From Oscillospiraceae bacterium (GTDB lineage: Bacteria > Bacillota > Clostridia > Oscillospirales > Oscillospiraceae), in NCBI GenBank assembly GCA_017435525.1, contig JAFSEW010000060.1:1-64000 (forward strand): a stretch of 64,000 nt of DNA. The letters are read 5' to 3'. The notes under the pieces are model-generated. The model searched no databases and was not told where the DNA came from. It saw only the letters and a list, made by a program, of their open reading frames with translations. Every line of letters begins with the position of its first letter. Within the stretch, counting starts at the first letter, position 1. This document shows, piece after piece, positions 57,423 to 64,000 of the stretch. Both the position numbers and the translations under genes were made by a program.

Positions 57423-58763
57423 TCAGTCAAGCAGGTTTTTTCCCGCGGCATAGTAGGCCCGCATTTCTTCCGGCGGTACCATGCTGCCGCCGGTGGCCCA
57501 CACCAGATGCACCGCGTTTTCTCTGGGAATGGGATAGGCGCAGAGCACGGGATCGTTTGCCATCAGCACCGGGCCGTACATACCCGCCAGGGCGCTGGGC
57601 TCCAATTTCAGGCCTTCCGTGTCCGCCAGCTGCGCCAGCATCCGGTACATGCGCCCATCCTCCAGGGAGTAGCAGCCACTCATAAAGGGGGCCATCAAGC
57701 CGCCCACAAAGCCGGATGCCCGGCCCACGGCCAATCCGTCAGCTACGGTGCGGTTGTCTATACCAATGTCCTGCACGCTGATGGCGCTGTTGAGGCCGGT
57801 GGCCATGCCCAGCAGCATGCAGCAGGAATGGGTAGGCTCCGCGAAGAAGCAATGCACGCTATCTCCGAACACCTGCTTCAGACCGAAGGCAACACCGCCG
57901 GGACCGCCGCCCACGCCGCAGGGCAGATACACAAACAGGGGATGCCGATCATCCACCCGGATTCCCGCATCTTCCAGTTGCCTGCGCAGCCGCAGGGCAG
58001 CAACGGCATAGCCCATAAAGAGGGTCTGGGAATTTTCATCGTCCACAAAGTGGCAGTAGGGGTCGTTCTGGGCCTGGGCTCGGCCCTGGGCCACGGCGAT
58101 GGAGTAGTCGGATTCGTATTCCACCACCGTCACGCCCTTGCTTCGGAGCATATCCTTTTTCCACTGCCGGGCATCGGCAGACATGTGCACCGTTACCCGG
58201 AAGCCCAGCTTGGCGCTCATAATGCCAATGGAAAGCCCCAGATTGCCGGTGGAGCCCACGGCAATGGAGTACCGGGACAGGGCATCCCGAAACTTCTGAG
58301 AGTGAAACACTTCATAGGAATCGCCTGCTTTCAGCAGCCCCAGCTCCAAAGCAATCTTTTCCGCCACATACAGCACTTCATAAATGCCGCCCCGGGCCTT
58401 AATGGAGCCGGAGATGGGCAGATGGCTGTCCAGCTTGATGAAAAGATCCCCGGGGATGGCGCAGCCGAAATCTTCTTCCAGACAGGCCTTCATATGGGGA
58501 ATCGCCTTTAGGGGAGACTCCAGAATGCCGCCGGTGGCCTGGGTTTCCGGGAACGCCACCTTGAAATAATCCGCAAACCGATCCAGCCGGTGGCTGGCAT
58601 CTTGCACATCTGCCATGGTCAAGGGGCAATTCTGCATCGCCTTTTCAAAGGGCATTTTTCCCGGATTGATCCAGGCAGTTTCCTTCAAATGGGCAATTTC
58701 TTTCATAATGGGATATTCTTCCATCCACCGGGCGATGGATTTACCCTGAATTTCCTGATGCAT
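57423..58763 (-). CDS. dsdA: D-serine ammonia-lyase
   Basis: 446 residues, a fold-type II PLP enzyme that converts D-serine to pyruvate and ammonia. The cofactor lysine is K122 in SGSIKARGG; the phosphate-binding glycine loop is GSTGNLGLS, and [14 protein letters not shown] binds the cofactor ring region. [13 protein letters not shown] and the N-terminal helical extension are characteristic of DsdA. Length is normal. GGAGG lies 6 nt before the ATG. The XRE-cupin regulator begins 18 nt after its stop. Confidence 0.95.
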   Translation of the reverse strand: MHQEIQGKSIARWMEEYPIMKEIAHLKETAWINPGKMPFEKAMQNCPLTMADVQDASHRLDRFADYFKVAFPETQATGGILESPLKAIPHMKACLEEDFGCAIPGDLFIKLDSHLPISGSIKARGGIYEVLYVAEKIALELGLLKAGDSYEVFHSQKFRDALSRYSIAVGSTGNLGLSIGIMSAKLGFRVTVHMSADARQWKKDMLRSKGVTVVEYESDYSIAVAQGRAQAQNDPYCHFVDDENSQTLFMGYAVAALRLRRQLEDAGIRVDDRHPLFVYLPCGVGGGPGGVAFGLKQVFGDSVHCFFAEPTHSCCMLLGMATGLNSAISVQDIGIDNRTVADGLAVGRASGFVGGLMAPFMSGCYSLEDGRMYRMLAQLADTEGLKLEPSALAGMYGPVLMANDPVLCAYPIPRENAVHLVWATGGSMVPPEEMRAYYAAGKNLLD

Positions 58764-58869
58764 ATATTACCTCCGATTCTCTCCCAGGAGCCGATTGAGA
58801 CACATTGGCCCTTATCCTGATACACGATCATGAAAGAACTGTTCCTTCCAAACTATACTGTTAATTATA

Positions 58870-58898
58870 ATTAAACAATAGAAGGCCGGTGAAGTCAA
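58870..58898 (-). promoter_or_regulatory. Promoter of dsdA
   Basis: Minus strand: TTGACT, a 17-nt spacer and TTTAAT, about 107 nt before the start codon. The leader contains a degenerate F4-like GAGCCGATTGAGACAC sequence (about 58788-58812). A TATAAT just downstream has no -35 partner at good spacing. Confidence 0.55.
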
Positions 58899-59726
58899 GC
58901 GTTAATTTTAAGTGCACAACACACAGCCCGACACCCACGATGGAACAATCCACCAAGTTTCTTCTGTCATTCTGAGGGCAGCGAAGAATCCGCATCTTCT
59001 TTGTAGGGGAGGCTCTTGCGCCTCCCGCCCGACTTCCCCAAAAGGGTTACGGATTCTTCGACGCGCCTTCGCCGAATTGCGGTATGCTTGCCCCCGGCAA
59101 GCATGTTTATTTCAGATTCGCTGCGGGTCTCACCATGCTCAGAATGACAGAGGAAACCGGAAAGCCAATTCTATCTCCGTCGTCCTGAGCGAGCGTAGCG
59201 AGTCGAAGGACCCGTTCTCTCTCCTGAGGGGTACGGATTCTTCGACTCACTCCGTGGAATTGTGGTATGCTTGCCCCCGGCAAGCATATTTATTTCATAT
59301 TCGCTGCGCGGCGCACCACGCTCAGAATGACAGTTGAATTGGGATAGCCCTCAGGTTTTTTCTGTCATTGCGAGGGCCTTCAGGCCCGTGGCAATCCGCA
59401 TCCCCCCGAATTCCATACGCCAAATCGAATTTCTCCGTAGGGCGGGGCCTTGGTCCCGCCGTTACCCGGTACGATTTTGTTACCCGGTAATGGGAGGGTC
59501 AAGACCCTCCCCTACTGAGCGCCCTTGCAGGGGCGGCCATTGTGCCGTCCGCCCGAATTTCCCACATGCTCACGGCGGGAGTAAACCCCCGCCCTACATC
59601 CATCTAACGATATCCCTCTGTAGGGGAGGCTCTTGCGCCTCCCGCCCGACTTCCATACGCCACTCCGAATTCCTTTTGTAGGGGCGGCCATTGGCCGTCC
59701 GCCCGAATTCCTGAACAGCCTGAAAA
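58899..59726. repeat. Longest repeat mosaic of the window, two F7 copies
   Basis: No gene is seen in 828 bp. Minimal F2 (about 58966-58993), F4 (about 59002-59030), F2 split by F7 (about 59050-59151; F7 59074-59135), inverted F2 (about 59178-59214), F2 split by F7 (about 59233-59332; F7 59257-59318), F3 (about 59362-59400), and at least seven F4-type palindromes with different arms between 59436 and 59704. Linkers contain CCATACGC. Confidence 0.85.
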
Positions 59727-59853
59727 GGACGATATAGGACTCGATTTGCATTTTGCCCTTTGGGGCAAAATAAAGGAAGCCACCAGTTTTTGAACTGGTG
59801 GCAGCAACATGCCACCGGCATGTTGCGATTAAATCTGTTCGAGTCCAGCGTCC
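59727..59853. other. Structured element with tRNA-Val end sequence
   Basis: GGACGATATAGGACTCGA at 59727-59744 is identical to 18 nt of the 3' part of tRNA-Val (59903-59920). Its complement is at the other end (TCGAGTCC at 59839-59846, CGTCC at 59849-59853), so the ends form a long stem. Inside are three hairpins in a row: ATTTTGCCC/GGGGCAAAAT (59750-59771), GCCACCAGTT/AACTGGTGGC (59779-59802) and GCAACATGCC/GGCATGTTGC (59804-59826). It encodes no convincing protein. It may be a structured RNA, a recombination scar at the tRNA, or a transposable hairpin element. Confidence 0.6.
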
Positions 59854-59861
59854 GCAAATAA

Positions 59862-59897
59862 AAAAGAACACCACCCGAATGGGTGGTGTTCTTTTTA
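59862..59897 (-). terminator. Terminator downstream of tRNA-Val
   Basis: AAAGAACACCACCC/GGGTGGTGTTCTTT stem with an ATTC/GAAT loop and T-runs on both strands, 1 nt beyond the tRNA 3' end on the minus strand. Confidence 0.9.
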
Positions 59898-59898
59898 T

Positions 59899-59975
59899 TG
59901 GTGGACGATATAGGACTCGAACCTATGACCTTCCGCACGTCAAGCGGATGCTCTAGCCAGCTGAGCTAATCGTCC
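59899..59975 (-). tRNA. tRNA-Val (anticodon GAC)
   Basis: 77 nt with encoded CCA. Acceptor GGACGAT/ATCGTCC, D-arm GCTC/GAGC, anticodon arm TCCGC-TTGACGT-GCGGA with anticodon GAC, T-arm TATAGG-TTCGAGT-CCTATA, discriminator A. It reads GTC and GTT. It has its own consensus promoter and a strong terminator. The 3' half is partly duplicated 176 bp downstream (59727-59744). Confidence 0.93.
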
Positions 59976-59988
59976 AGGCGCATGATGC

Positions 59989-60017
59989 ATTATAGCGAGT
60001 GTTTCGCCATTTGTCAA
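59989..60017 (-). promoter_or_regulatory. Promoter of tRNA-Val
   Basis: Minus strand: TTGACA, a 17-nt spacer and TATAAT, ending 13 nt before the tRNA 5' end. Confidence 0.9.
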
Positions 60018-60045
60018 TAGATTTTTTCAAAAACTTCAAAAATTT

Positions 60046-60399
60046 TTATCCAACCACCCCGTCGATCTCCTGCTGGGCCACAAATTTGATGACCAGACGG
60101 TTGGGCAGGCACACGATCTGGGCGCCGCCCTGGCAGAATCCCCGCTGCATACAGTACCCATCGGGGCAGGAAGCGGCGGTAACGGCGATTTTTCCATCTT
60201 GCACGGTAACGGTGTTGACCCCATCGGCGCTTTCTACGGTGAATTCCTGATCAATACGCAGCAGTACCGTCTTGATAAGCTTCCCGTCAGACCAGATTTC
60301 CGCCTGCTGCGCCTGACCGGGACGCAGGAAAACCACACTCAGAACAGTGCAGATCAGCAGCAGCGCCGCCAGCAAAACCACCCAATATTTCGTCTTCAC
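60046..60399 (-). CDS. NusG domain II-containing membrane-anchored protein
   Basis: 117 residues from a GTG with GGAGG 9 nt upstream. One N-terminal membrane helix (about 5-25), then a beta-rich domain: AEIWSDGKLIKTVLL, FTVESADGVNTVTVQDGKIAVTAASCPDGYCMQRG, IVCLPNRLVIKF. This is the NusG_II-like extracytoplasmic family with conserved CPDxxCMxxG cysteines. It is often found in clostridia near quinone or FMN-transporter genes; function unknown. It is divergent from rplU with back-to-back promoters. Confidence 0.87.
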   Translation of the reverse strand: MKTKYWVVLLAALLLICTVLSVVFLRPGQAQQAEIWSDGKLIKTVLLRIDQEFTVESADGVNTVTVQDGKIAVTAASCPDGYCMQRGFCQGGAQIVCLPNRLVIKFVAQQEIDGVVG

Positions 60400-60446
60400 G
60401 GCAGCGCACCTCCTTTGGGGCAAAACAGGCAGAATTTACGCCAATC

Positions 60447-60475
60447 AGTATAGCAAACCCGCGTAAAAAACGCAA
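60447..60475 (-). promoter_or_regulatory. Promoter of the NusG-II gene
   Basis: Minus strand: TTGCGT, a 17-nt spacer and TATACT, 48 nt before the GTG start. Confidence 0.7.
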
Positions 60476-60494
60476 GAAAAATATGAAAAAATCC

Positions 60495-60523
60495 TTGACT
60501 TTCCAATTTTCGCGTGGTAAAAT
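60495..60523 (+). promoter_or_regulatory. Promoter of rplU-prp-rpmA
   Basis: TTGACT (60495-60500), a 17-nt spacer and TAAAAT (60518-60523). Confidence 0.8.
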
Positions 60524-60530
60524 AGGCAAG

Positions 60531-60605
60531 CCGCATCGAATGGGCTTAAGTTGGTGCGCCCAAAAGTACCCGCCCTAAGAGCGAGACTACACAATATAAA
60601 GTAGG
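60531..60605 (+). promoter_or_regulatory. Probable ribosomal L21 leader
   Basis: The 90-nt leader between promoter and rplU contains GGGCTTAAGTTGGTGCGCCC, which folds into a stem, then GTACCCGCCCTAAGAGCG and ACTACAC before the ribosome binding site. Position and motifs fit the L21 leader RNA of Firmicutes, which is thought to give feedback control by the ribosomal protein. A covariance-model search would settle it. Confidence 0.55.
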
Positions 60606-60616
60606 TGAAACAAGAA

Positions 60617-60928
60617 ATGAAAGCAGTTATCGTGACCGGTGGCAAGCAGTACACCGTGGCCGAGGGTGATGTCCTTTACATCGAGAAGCTGGAGGCCGAG
60701 GCCGAAGCTACCGTGAAGTTCGACCAGGTTCTGGCTGTGCTGGATGGTGAGAACTCCAAGATCGGCGCTCCCGTTGTGGAAGGTGCCGCTGTAGAGGCTA
60801 AGGTCGTCAAGAACGGCAAGGCCAAGAAGATCACCGTCTTCCGTTACAAGTCCAAGAAGAACGAGAAGAAGAAGATGGGCCATCGTCAGCCCTACACCAA
60901 GGTGGAAATCACCAAGATCGCACTGTAA
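60617..60928 (+). CDS. rplU: 50S ribosomal protein L21
   Basis: 103 residues, the normal length. [24 protein letters not shown] and the C-terminal [19 protein letters not shown] are hallmarks. I choose the ATG at 60617 with AGGTG 9 nt upstream rather than the in-frame GTG at 60605, because it gives the family length. First gene of the conserved rplU-prp-rpmA operon. Confidence 0.97.
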   Translation: MKAVIVTGGKQYTVAEGDVLYIEKLEAEAEATVKFDQVLAVLDGENSKIGAPVVEGAAVEAKVVKNGKAKKITVFRYKSKKNEKKKMGHRQPYTKVEITKIAL

Positions 60929-60930
60929 TT

Positions 60931-61254
60931 ATGACTAGATGCGAATTTACAAGAGAGAACGAAAGAATCACAAGATTCTCCGTCTCCGGTCACAGCGGTT
61001 ATGCTGAGGCTGGCAGTGATATTGTCTGCGCCGCCATCTCCGCCGCTGTTGAGCTGACCATTACCACCGTCAACGATGTTTGCGGCGGCAAGGCCAAGCT
61101 CCGGGTCAAGGAAGAGGATGCTCGCATCACCCTGACCCTGCCCGCACAGTGCGAGGAAGAAGAGGCTATCCAGGCGGCGCTCACCGGCCTGCTGCTCTAC
61201 CTCTGCAACCTGCGGGACGAATATTCTGATTATATCGAAGTTTTGGAGGTGTAA
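60931..61254 (+). CDS. prp: Ribosomal-processing cysteine protease Prp
   Basis: 107 residues. The catalytic His and Cys are H21 ([11 protein letters not shown]) and C33 ([11 protein letters not shown]). Prp removes the N-terminal extension of L27 in Firmicutes and related bacteria. Its substrate is encoded 4 nt downstream and carries the matching extension. It starts two bases after the rplU stop. Confidence 0.95.
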   Translation: MTRCEFTRENERITRFSVSGHSGYAEAGSDIVCAAISAAVELTITTVNDVCGGKAKLRVKEEDARITLTLPAQCEEEEAIQAALTGLLLYLCNLRDEYSDYIEVLEV

Positions 61255-61258
61255 CACC

Positions 61259-61540
61259 ATGCTGAAGATTGGTATTCAGTTCTTCGCTCACCACAAGGGC
61301 GGCGGTTCCACTAAGAACGGCCGTGATTCCAAGGCGAAGCGTCTGGGCGTGAAGCGCGCTGACGGTCAGTTCGTTCTGGCTGGCAACATCCTGGTTCGCC
61401 AGAGAGGCACTCACATCCATCCCGGCGTCAACGTCGGCATCGGCAGCGATGACACCCTGTTTGCTCTGGTTGACGGTACCGTCAAGTTCGAGCGTCTGGG
61501 CAAGGATCGCCGTCAGTGCTCTGTGTACGAGGCACAGTAA
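61259..61540 (+). CDS. rpmA: 50S ribosomal protein L27 with cleavable N-terminal extension
   Basis: 93 residues. [21 protein letters not shown]: the first nine residues, ending FF, are the extension removed by Prp, leaving the mature AHHKGGG end that reaches toward the peptidyl-transfer centre. The remainder ([31 protein letters not shown]) is typical L27. GGAGG lies 8 nt before the ATG. Confidence 0.97.
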   Translation: MLKIGIQFFAHHKGGGSTKNGRDSKAKRLGVKRADGQFVLAGNILVRQRGTHIHPGVNVGIGSDDTLFALVDGTVKFERLGKDRRQCSVYEAQ

Positions 61541-61556
61541 TCGCGCATAGGAATTG

Positions 61557-61594
61557 AAGGCTGTTGCAAAGAAATCTGCAACAGCCTTTTTTCT
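61557..61594 (+). terminator. Terminator of rplU-prp-rpmA
   Basis: AAGGCTGTTGCA/TGCAACAGCCTT stem with an 8-nt loop, followed by TTTT. Confidence 0.92.
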
Positions 61595-61736
61595 TAAAAA
61601 TTGACAATTGACAATTGAGAATTGACAATGAAGGTGTCAGCCGCGTGCTGACGGATTAAACATCATTCCCGAAGGGAATACCGTAATTGTCCATTGCCCA
61701 TTGTAAATTGTCCATTCCGACGCAAGGAGGATTATT
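61595..61736. repeat. F8 element before obg
   Basis: F1 array (about 61602-61629), hairpin GTCAGCCGCGTGCTGAC, GGATTAAACAT, hairpin ATTCCCGAAGGGAAT, and a reversed F1 array (about 61684-61717). AAGGAGG, the obg ribosome binding site, follows. Confidence 0.85.
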
Positions 61737-63011
61737 ATGTTTGTAGATAAAGTGCGAATCACAGTCATCGGCGGTCGCGGCGGCGACGGCGCGGTGGCCT
61801 TCCATCGGGAAAAATATGTGGCATCCGGCGGCCCTGACGGCGGCGACGGCGGACACGGCGGCAGTGTTGTGCTGCAGGTCAATGACAATCTGTCCACGCT
61901 GCTGGATTTTCGCTATAAGCGCAAGTATTCCGCCCAGGCAGGCGGCAACGGCGCGGGCCGGAAGATGAGCGGCAAGCGGGGCGAGAATCTGGTTATCCAG
62001 GTGCCCAGAGGCACCGTTGTCCGGGATGCTGAGACCAATCAGATCATTGTGGATATGTCCACCGGCGAGGATTTCGTTCTGGCCAAGGGCGGTCGCGGCG
62101 GCTGGGGCAATGCCCATTACGCCACCCCCACCCGGCAGGCACCCAGGTTTGCCAAGGCGGGCGTCAAGGGCCAGGAGCGGGATGTGATCCTGGAGCTGAA
62201 GCTGCTGGCAGATGTGGGTCTGGTAGGCTTCCCCAATGTGGGCAAATCCACGTTGCTGAGCGTCACTTCCAACGCCCGCCCCAAGATCGCCAACTACCAT
62301 TTCACCACCTTGTTCCCCAACCTGGGCGTGATTTATGTGGAAGAGGGCGTGTCCTTCGTCATGGCAGATATCCCCGGCATCATTGAGGGCGCCGCGGAAG
62401 GTGCAGGCCTGGGCCATGATTTCCTGCGCCATATCGACCGCTGCCGGTTGCTTGTGCATGTGGTGGATGTGTCCGGCAGCGAAGCCCGTGACCCTGTGGA
62501 GGATTTCGATGCCATCTGCGCCGAGCTCCATGACTACAGTGTGGACCTAAGCAACCGCCCCATGATCGTGGCGGCCAATAAGATCGACCTGATGATGCCT
62601 GAGTCCGATAACCTGGAGCGGCTGAGAGCGCGCTGCGAAGATCTGGGCATCGAGCTGTATGAGATCTCCGCCGGTACCACCCAGGGCACCCGCAACCTGA
62701 TGCGGGTTGTGGCGGAGAAGCTGCGCACCCTGCCTCCTGTGACCATCTACGAGCCTGAGTATGTGGAAGCCGTGGAGGAAGCCGGCGATCCTACCGAGCT
62801 GACCATCGAGCATCTGGGCAACACCTGGCTCATCACCGGCACCTGGTTGGAGCGGCTGATCCAGAATATCAATTTCGACGATTACGAATCCCGGAACTAC
62901 TTCGATGTGCAGCTGCGCAAATGCGGCCTCTTCGACCGGCTGGAAAACATGGGCATCCAGGACGGCGACACCGTGGATATCTACGATTTCGTCTTCGAAT
63001 ACCAGCGATAA
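61737..63011 (+). CDS. obg: GTPase Obg
   Basis: 424 residues. Three domains: the glycine-rich Obg fold (about 1-158; VIGGRGGDGAVAFHRE, GGDGGHGGSVVLQV), the GTPase domain (about 159-330) with G1 GFPNVGKST, G2/switch YHFTTLFPNLG, G3 DIPGIIEGA and G4 NKID, and the OCT C-terminal domain (about 345-424) that ends IYDFVFEYQR. Obg is essential and takes part in 50S subunit assembly and stress responses. Its place after rplU-rpmA is conserved in Firmicutes. Confidence 0.97.
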   Translation: MFVDKVRITVIGGRGGDGAVAFHREKYVASGGPDGGDGGHGGSVVLQVNDNLSTLLDFRYKRKYSAQAGGNGAGRKMSGKRGENLVIQVPRGTVVRDAETNQIIVDMSTGEDFVLAKGGRGGWGNAHYATPTRQAPRFAKAGVKGQERDVILELKLLADVGLVGFPNVGKSTLLSVTSNARPKIANYHFTTLFPNLGVIYVEEGVSFVMADIPGIIEGAAEGAGLGHDFLRHIDRCRLLVHVVDVSGSEARDPVEDFDAICAELHDYSVDLSNRPMIVAANKIDLMMPESDNLERLRARCEDLGIELYEISAGTTQGTRNLMRVVAEKLRTLPPVTIYEPEYVEAVEEAGDPTELTIEHLGNTWLITGTWLERLIQNINFDDYESRNYFDVQLRKCGLFDRLENMGIQDGDTVDIYDFVFEYQR

Positions 63012-63012
63012 A

Positions 63013-63050
63013 ACAAAACAGCGGTGCTTGACGCACCGCTGTTTGTTTTA
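63013..63050 (+). terminator. Terminator of obg
   Basis: AAACAGCGGTGC/GCACCGCTGTTT stem with a TTGAC loop, followed by GTTTT. Confidence 0.9.
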
Positions 63051-63357
63051 AGTAATAGGTAATAGTGAATAGTGAATAGGTAAGGTGTGGCTGCGCCACG
63101 GATTGAATATAGGGGAATCGGATCCTTCGACTCCGGGCTTCGCCCTCCGCTCAGGATGACAGCAGAAGAACAGGCTTTCCCCATTTTTCTGTAGAAGAAC
63201 AGGCTTTCCCCATTTTTCTGTCATCCTGAGCAAGCGCAGCGCGTCGAAGGATCCGTTCTCCCTTCCGACTTCCATACGCAAAACCGAATTTCTCTGTAGG
63301 GGAGGCTCTTGAGCCTCCCGCGGGAGCGTCAAGACGCTCCCCTACAGGCCGATAATA
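63051..63357. repeat. Repeat mosaic between obg and pfp
   Basis: No gene is seen. An array of TAATAGTGAATAG-like units next to hairpin GTGGCTGCGCCAC (about 63052-63099) is a half F8. Then an F2 of the ATCCT/AGGAT type (about 63119-63163), a 28-bp tandem duplication (about 63166-63221), the inverted F2 arm, also ATCCT/AGGAT (about 63220-63256), and two F4-type palindromes (about 63296-63345). Confidence 0.85.
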
Positions 63358-63393
63358 CAAAAAGGCTGCCCCTTTTGGGACAGCCTTTTTTTA
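63358..63393 (-). terminator. Terminator of pfp
   Basis: Minus-strand stem AGGCTGTCCC/GGGGCAGCCT with an AAAA loop, followed by TTTTTG. Confidence 0.88.
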
Positions 63394-63403
63394 TCATAAA
63401 ATC

Positions 63404-64000
63404 TTACTTGCCCTGCTCCAGAGCCAGGGTGACGGTGGTCACATCGCAGACCTCGGTGGGGCCCCAGTACTGGATAGCGCCGGGATACTCGTAGCAGGTC
63501 TCGGTGGCCCAGGTAGCTCTGCGCGCAGCGAAGTACTGGAAGGGCTTGCCGTCCAGCTCCACCAGAGCCTTGCGGATAACGGGCTTGTCAGCACCGTGGC
63601 GGCGCTCGATGTTCATCATCTTGGTGATGGGCATACCGCCTGCCACCCACTCTTCAGCGGGATTAGACAGGTTGGAAACCTTGCTCAGGTAACCGGTGTA
63701 GCCGTACTGAATCAGCATGAAGGCGTTGTAGCCCAGGGAGTAGCAGTAGTCAGCATCGAAGTTGGAGGGGAAAGCGCAGCGGCCTTCGTAGCCCAGGAAG
63801 TGATGCAGGGGAGAGAACTTGCCCTTGTAGGTACCGGCAGCCTTACGCGCAGCCAGGTTGGCCTTAACCATCTCGGAGAACAGCTTCTCGGATTCGATCA
63901 GGGAAACCTGCACATTGCCGTGAGGATCGCGCTCCAGGAACAGCTGCTGCTGAATGGTCTGGGGCAGGATGGCGAAGACCTTCATGGAAGCCTCAGTCAG
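63404..64000 (-). CDS. pfp: Pyrophosphate-dependent phosphofructokinase, C-terminal part
   Basis: About 198 residues visible; the frame stays open to the window edge, so the gene is cut at its 5' end and the ATG at 63985 is internal. [62 protein letters not shown] and [22 protein letters not shown] match the C-terminal domain of the long (about 550-residue) PPi-dependent 6-phosphofructokinases of clostridia and plants, which phosphorylate fructose 6-phosphate reversibly with pyrophosphate. Confidence 0.9.
   Translation of the reverse strand: MTEASMKVFAILPQTIQQQLFLERDPHGNVQVSLIESEKLFSEMVKANLAARKAAGTYKGKFSPLHHFLGYEGRCAFPSNFDADYCYSLGYNAFMLIQYGYTGYLSKVSNLSNPAEEWVAGGMPITKMMNIERRHGADKPVIRKALVELDGKPFQYFAARRATWATETCYEYPGAIQYWGPTEVCDVTTVTLALEQGK

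Noticed and set aside
58860..58875. TATAAT upstream of dsdA as the -10 box
   Set aside because: The nearest TTGACT is 23 nt away from it; TTTAAT at 17-nt spacing fits better.
59727..59853. A tRNA gene or pseudogene on the plus strand
   Set aside because: The ends resemble tRNA ends, but there is no anticodon arm or D-arm; the interior is three simple hairpins. It is kept as a structured element only.

Overview
The window looks like a chromosome segment of a GC-rich, low-oxygen Gram-positive bacterium of the Clostridia, most likely a gut Oscillospirales/Ruminococcaceae-type organism. This is an inference from gene content: sortases and LPXTG-type pilins, a Wood-Ljungdahl acetyl-CoA synthase cluster, pyrophosphate-dependent phosphofructokinase, Prp-type processing of ribosomal protein L27, and clostridial gene order around rplU-prp-rpmA-obg.

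Layout. 0.4-8.05 kb holds the tail, baseplate and lysis half of a prophage or phage-tail-like element that continues off the left edge. 8.7-12.5 kb (minus strand) is a GH3 beta-glycosidase with a GPH-family sugar symporter. 12.87 kb is tRNA-Gly(CCC), followed by a class I aminotransferase. 14.8-15.7 kb is a coiled-coil protein with signal peptidase I. 16.5-25.6 kb is a sortase-assembled pilus locus: a 1529-residue adhesin, a major pilin, a class C sortase, a minor pilin and a sortase-like protein that has lost its catalytic residues. 26.4-30.4 kb is a sugar ABC importer, followed by aldose 1-epimerase. 33.3-44.4 kb is the acetyl-CoA synthase region: cooC, acsD, an acsC-acsE fusion, a GIY-YIG gene, acsB, a REP-associated transposase (RAYT), a YcxB-like gene, the corrinoid reactivator and a DUF3786 gene. 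No CO dehydrogenase gene lies in the window. 45.2-48.1 kb is a GntR-ABC operon. 48.4-53.2 kb is an operon of ymdB, an SbcD-like and an SbcC-like gene, and a class B sortase. Then come a BlaI-type regulator, HtrA, a DUF1540 protein, a TlpA-like lipoprotein, D-serine ammonia-lyase with an XRE-cupin regulator, tRNA-Val(GAC), a NusG-II protein, rplU-prp-rpmA, obg and the 3' part of pfp.

The most unusual feature is the space between genes. Nearly every gap of 150 bp or more is a mosaic of several short repeat families, called here F1 to F8. F1 is period-7 arrays of ATTGACA. F2 is a hairpin of about 40 bp, usually present as an inverted pair about 105 bp long. F3 is a hairpin bounded by ATTGCGAG and GTGGCAAT. 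F4 is a set of palindromes that begin GTAGGG. F5 is a 48-bp repeat with a CTCCCTC/GAGGGAG hairpin. F7 is an element of about 62 bp found inside F2 and F4 copies. F8 is an element flanked by inverted F1-like arrays. (F6 is the short linker CCATACGC.) F2, F3 and F4 stems change on both sides together between copies. F2 pairs resemble REPINs, and a RAYT gene, whose family acts on such hairpins, sits inside the acs cluster with F4 palindromes inside its own reading frame. One further F4 copy is carried in frame in the DUF3786 gene. This RAYT plus nested palindromic elements is the best candidate for a little-described system here.
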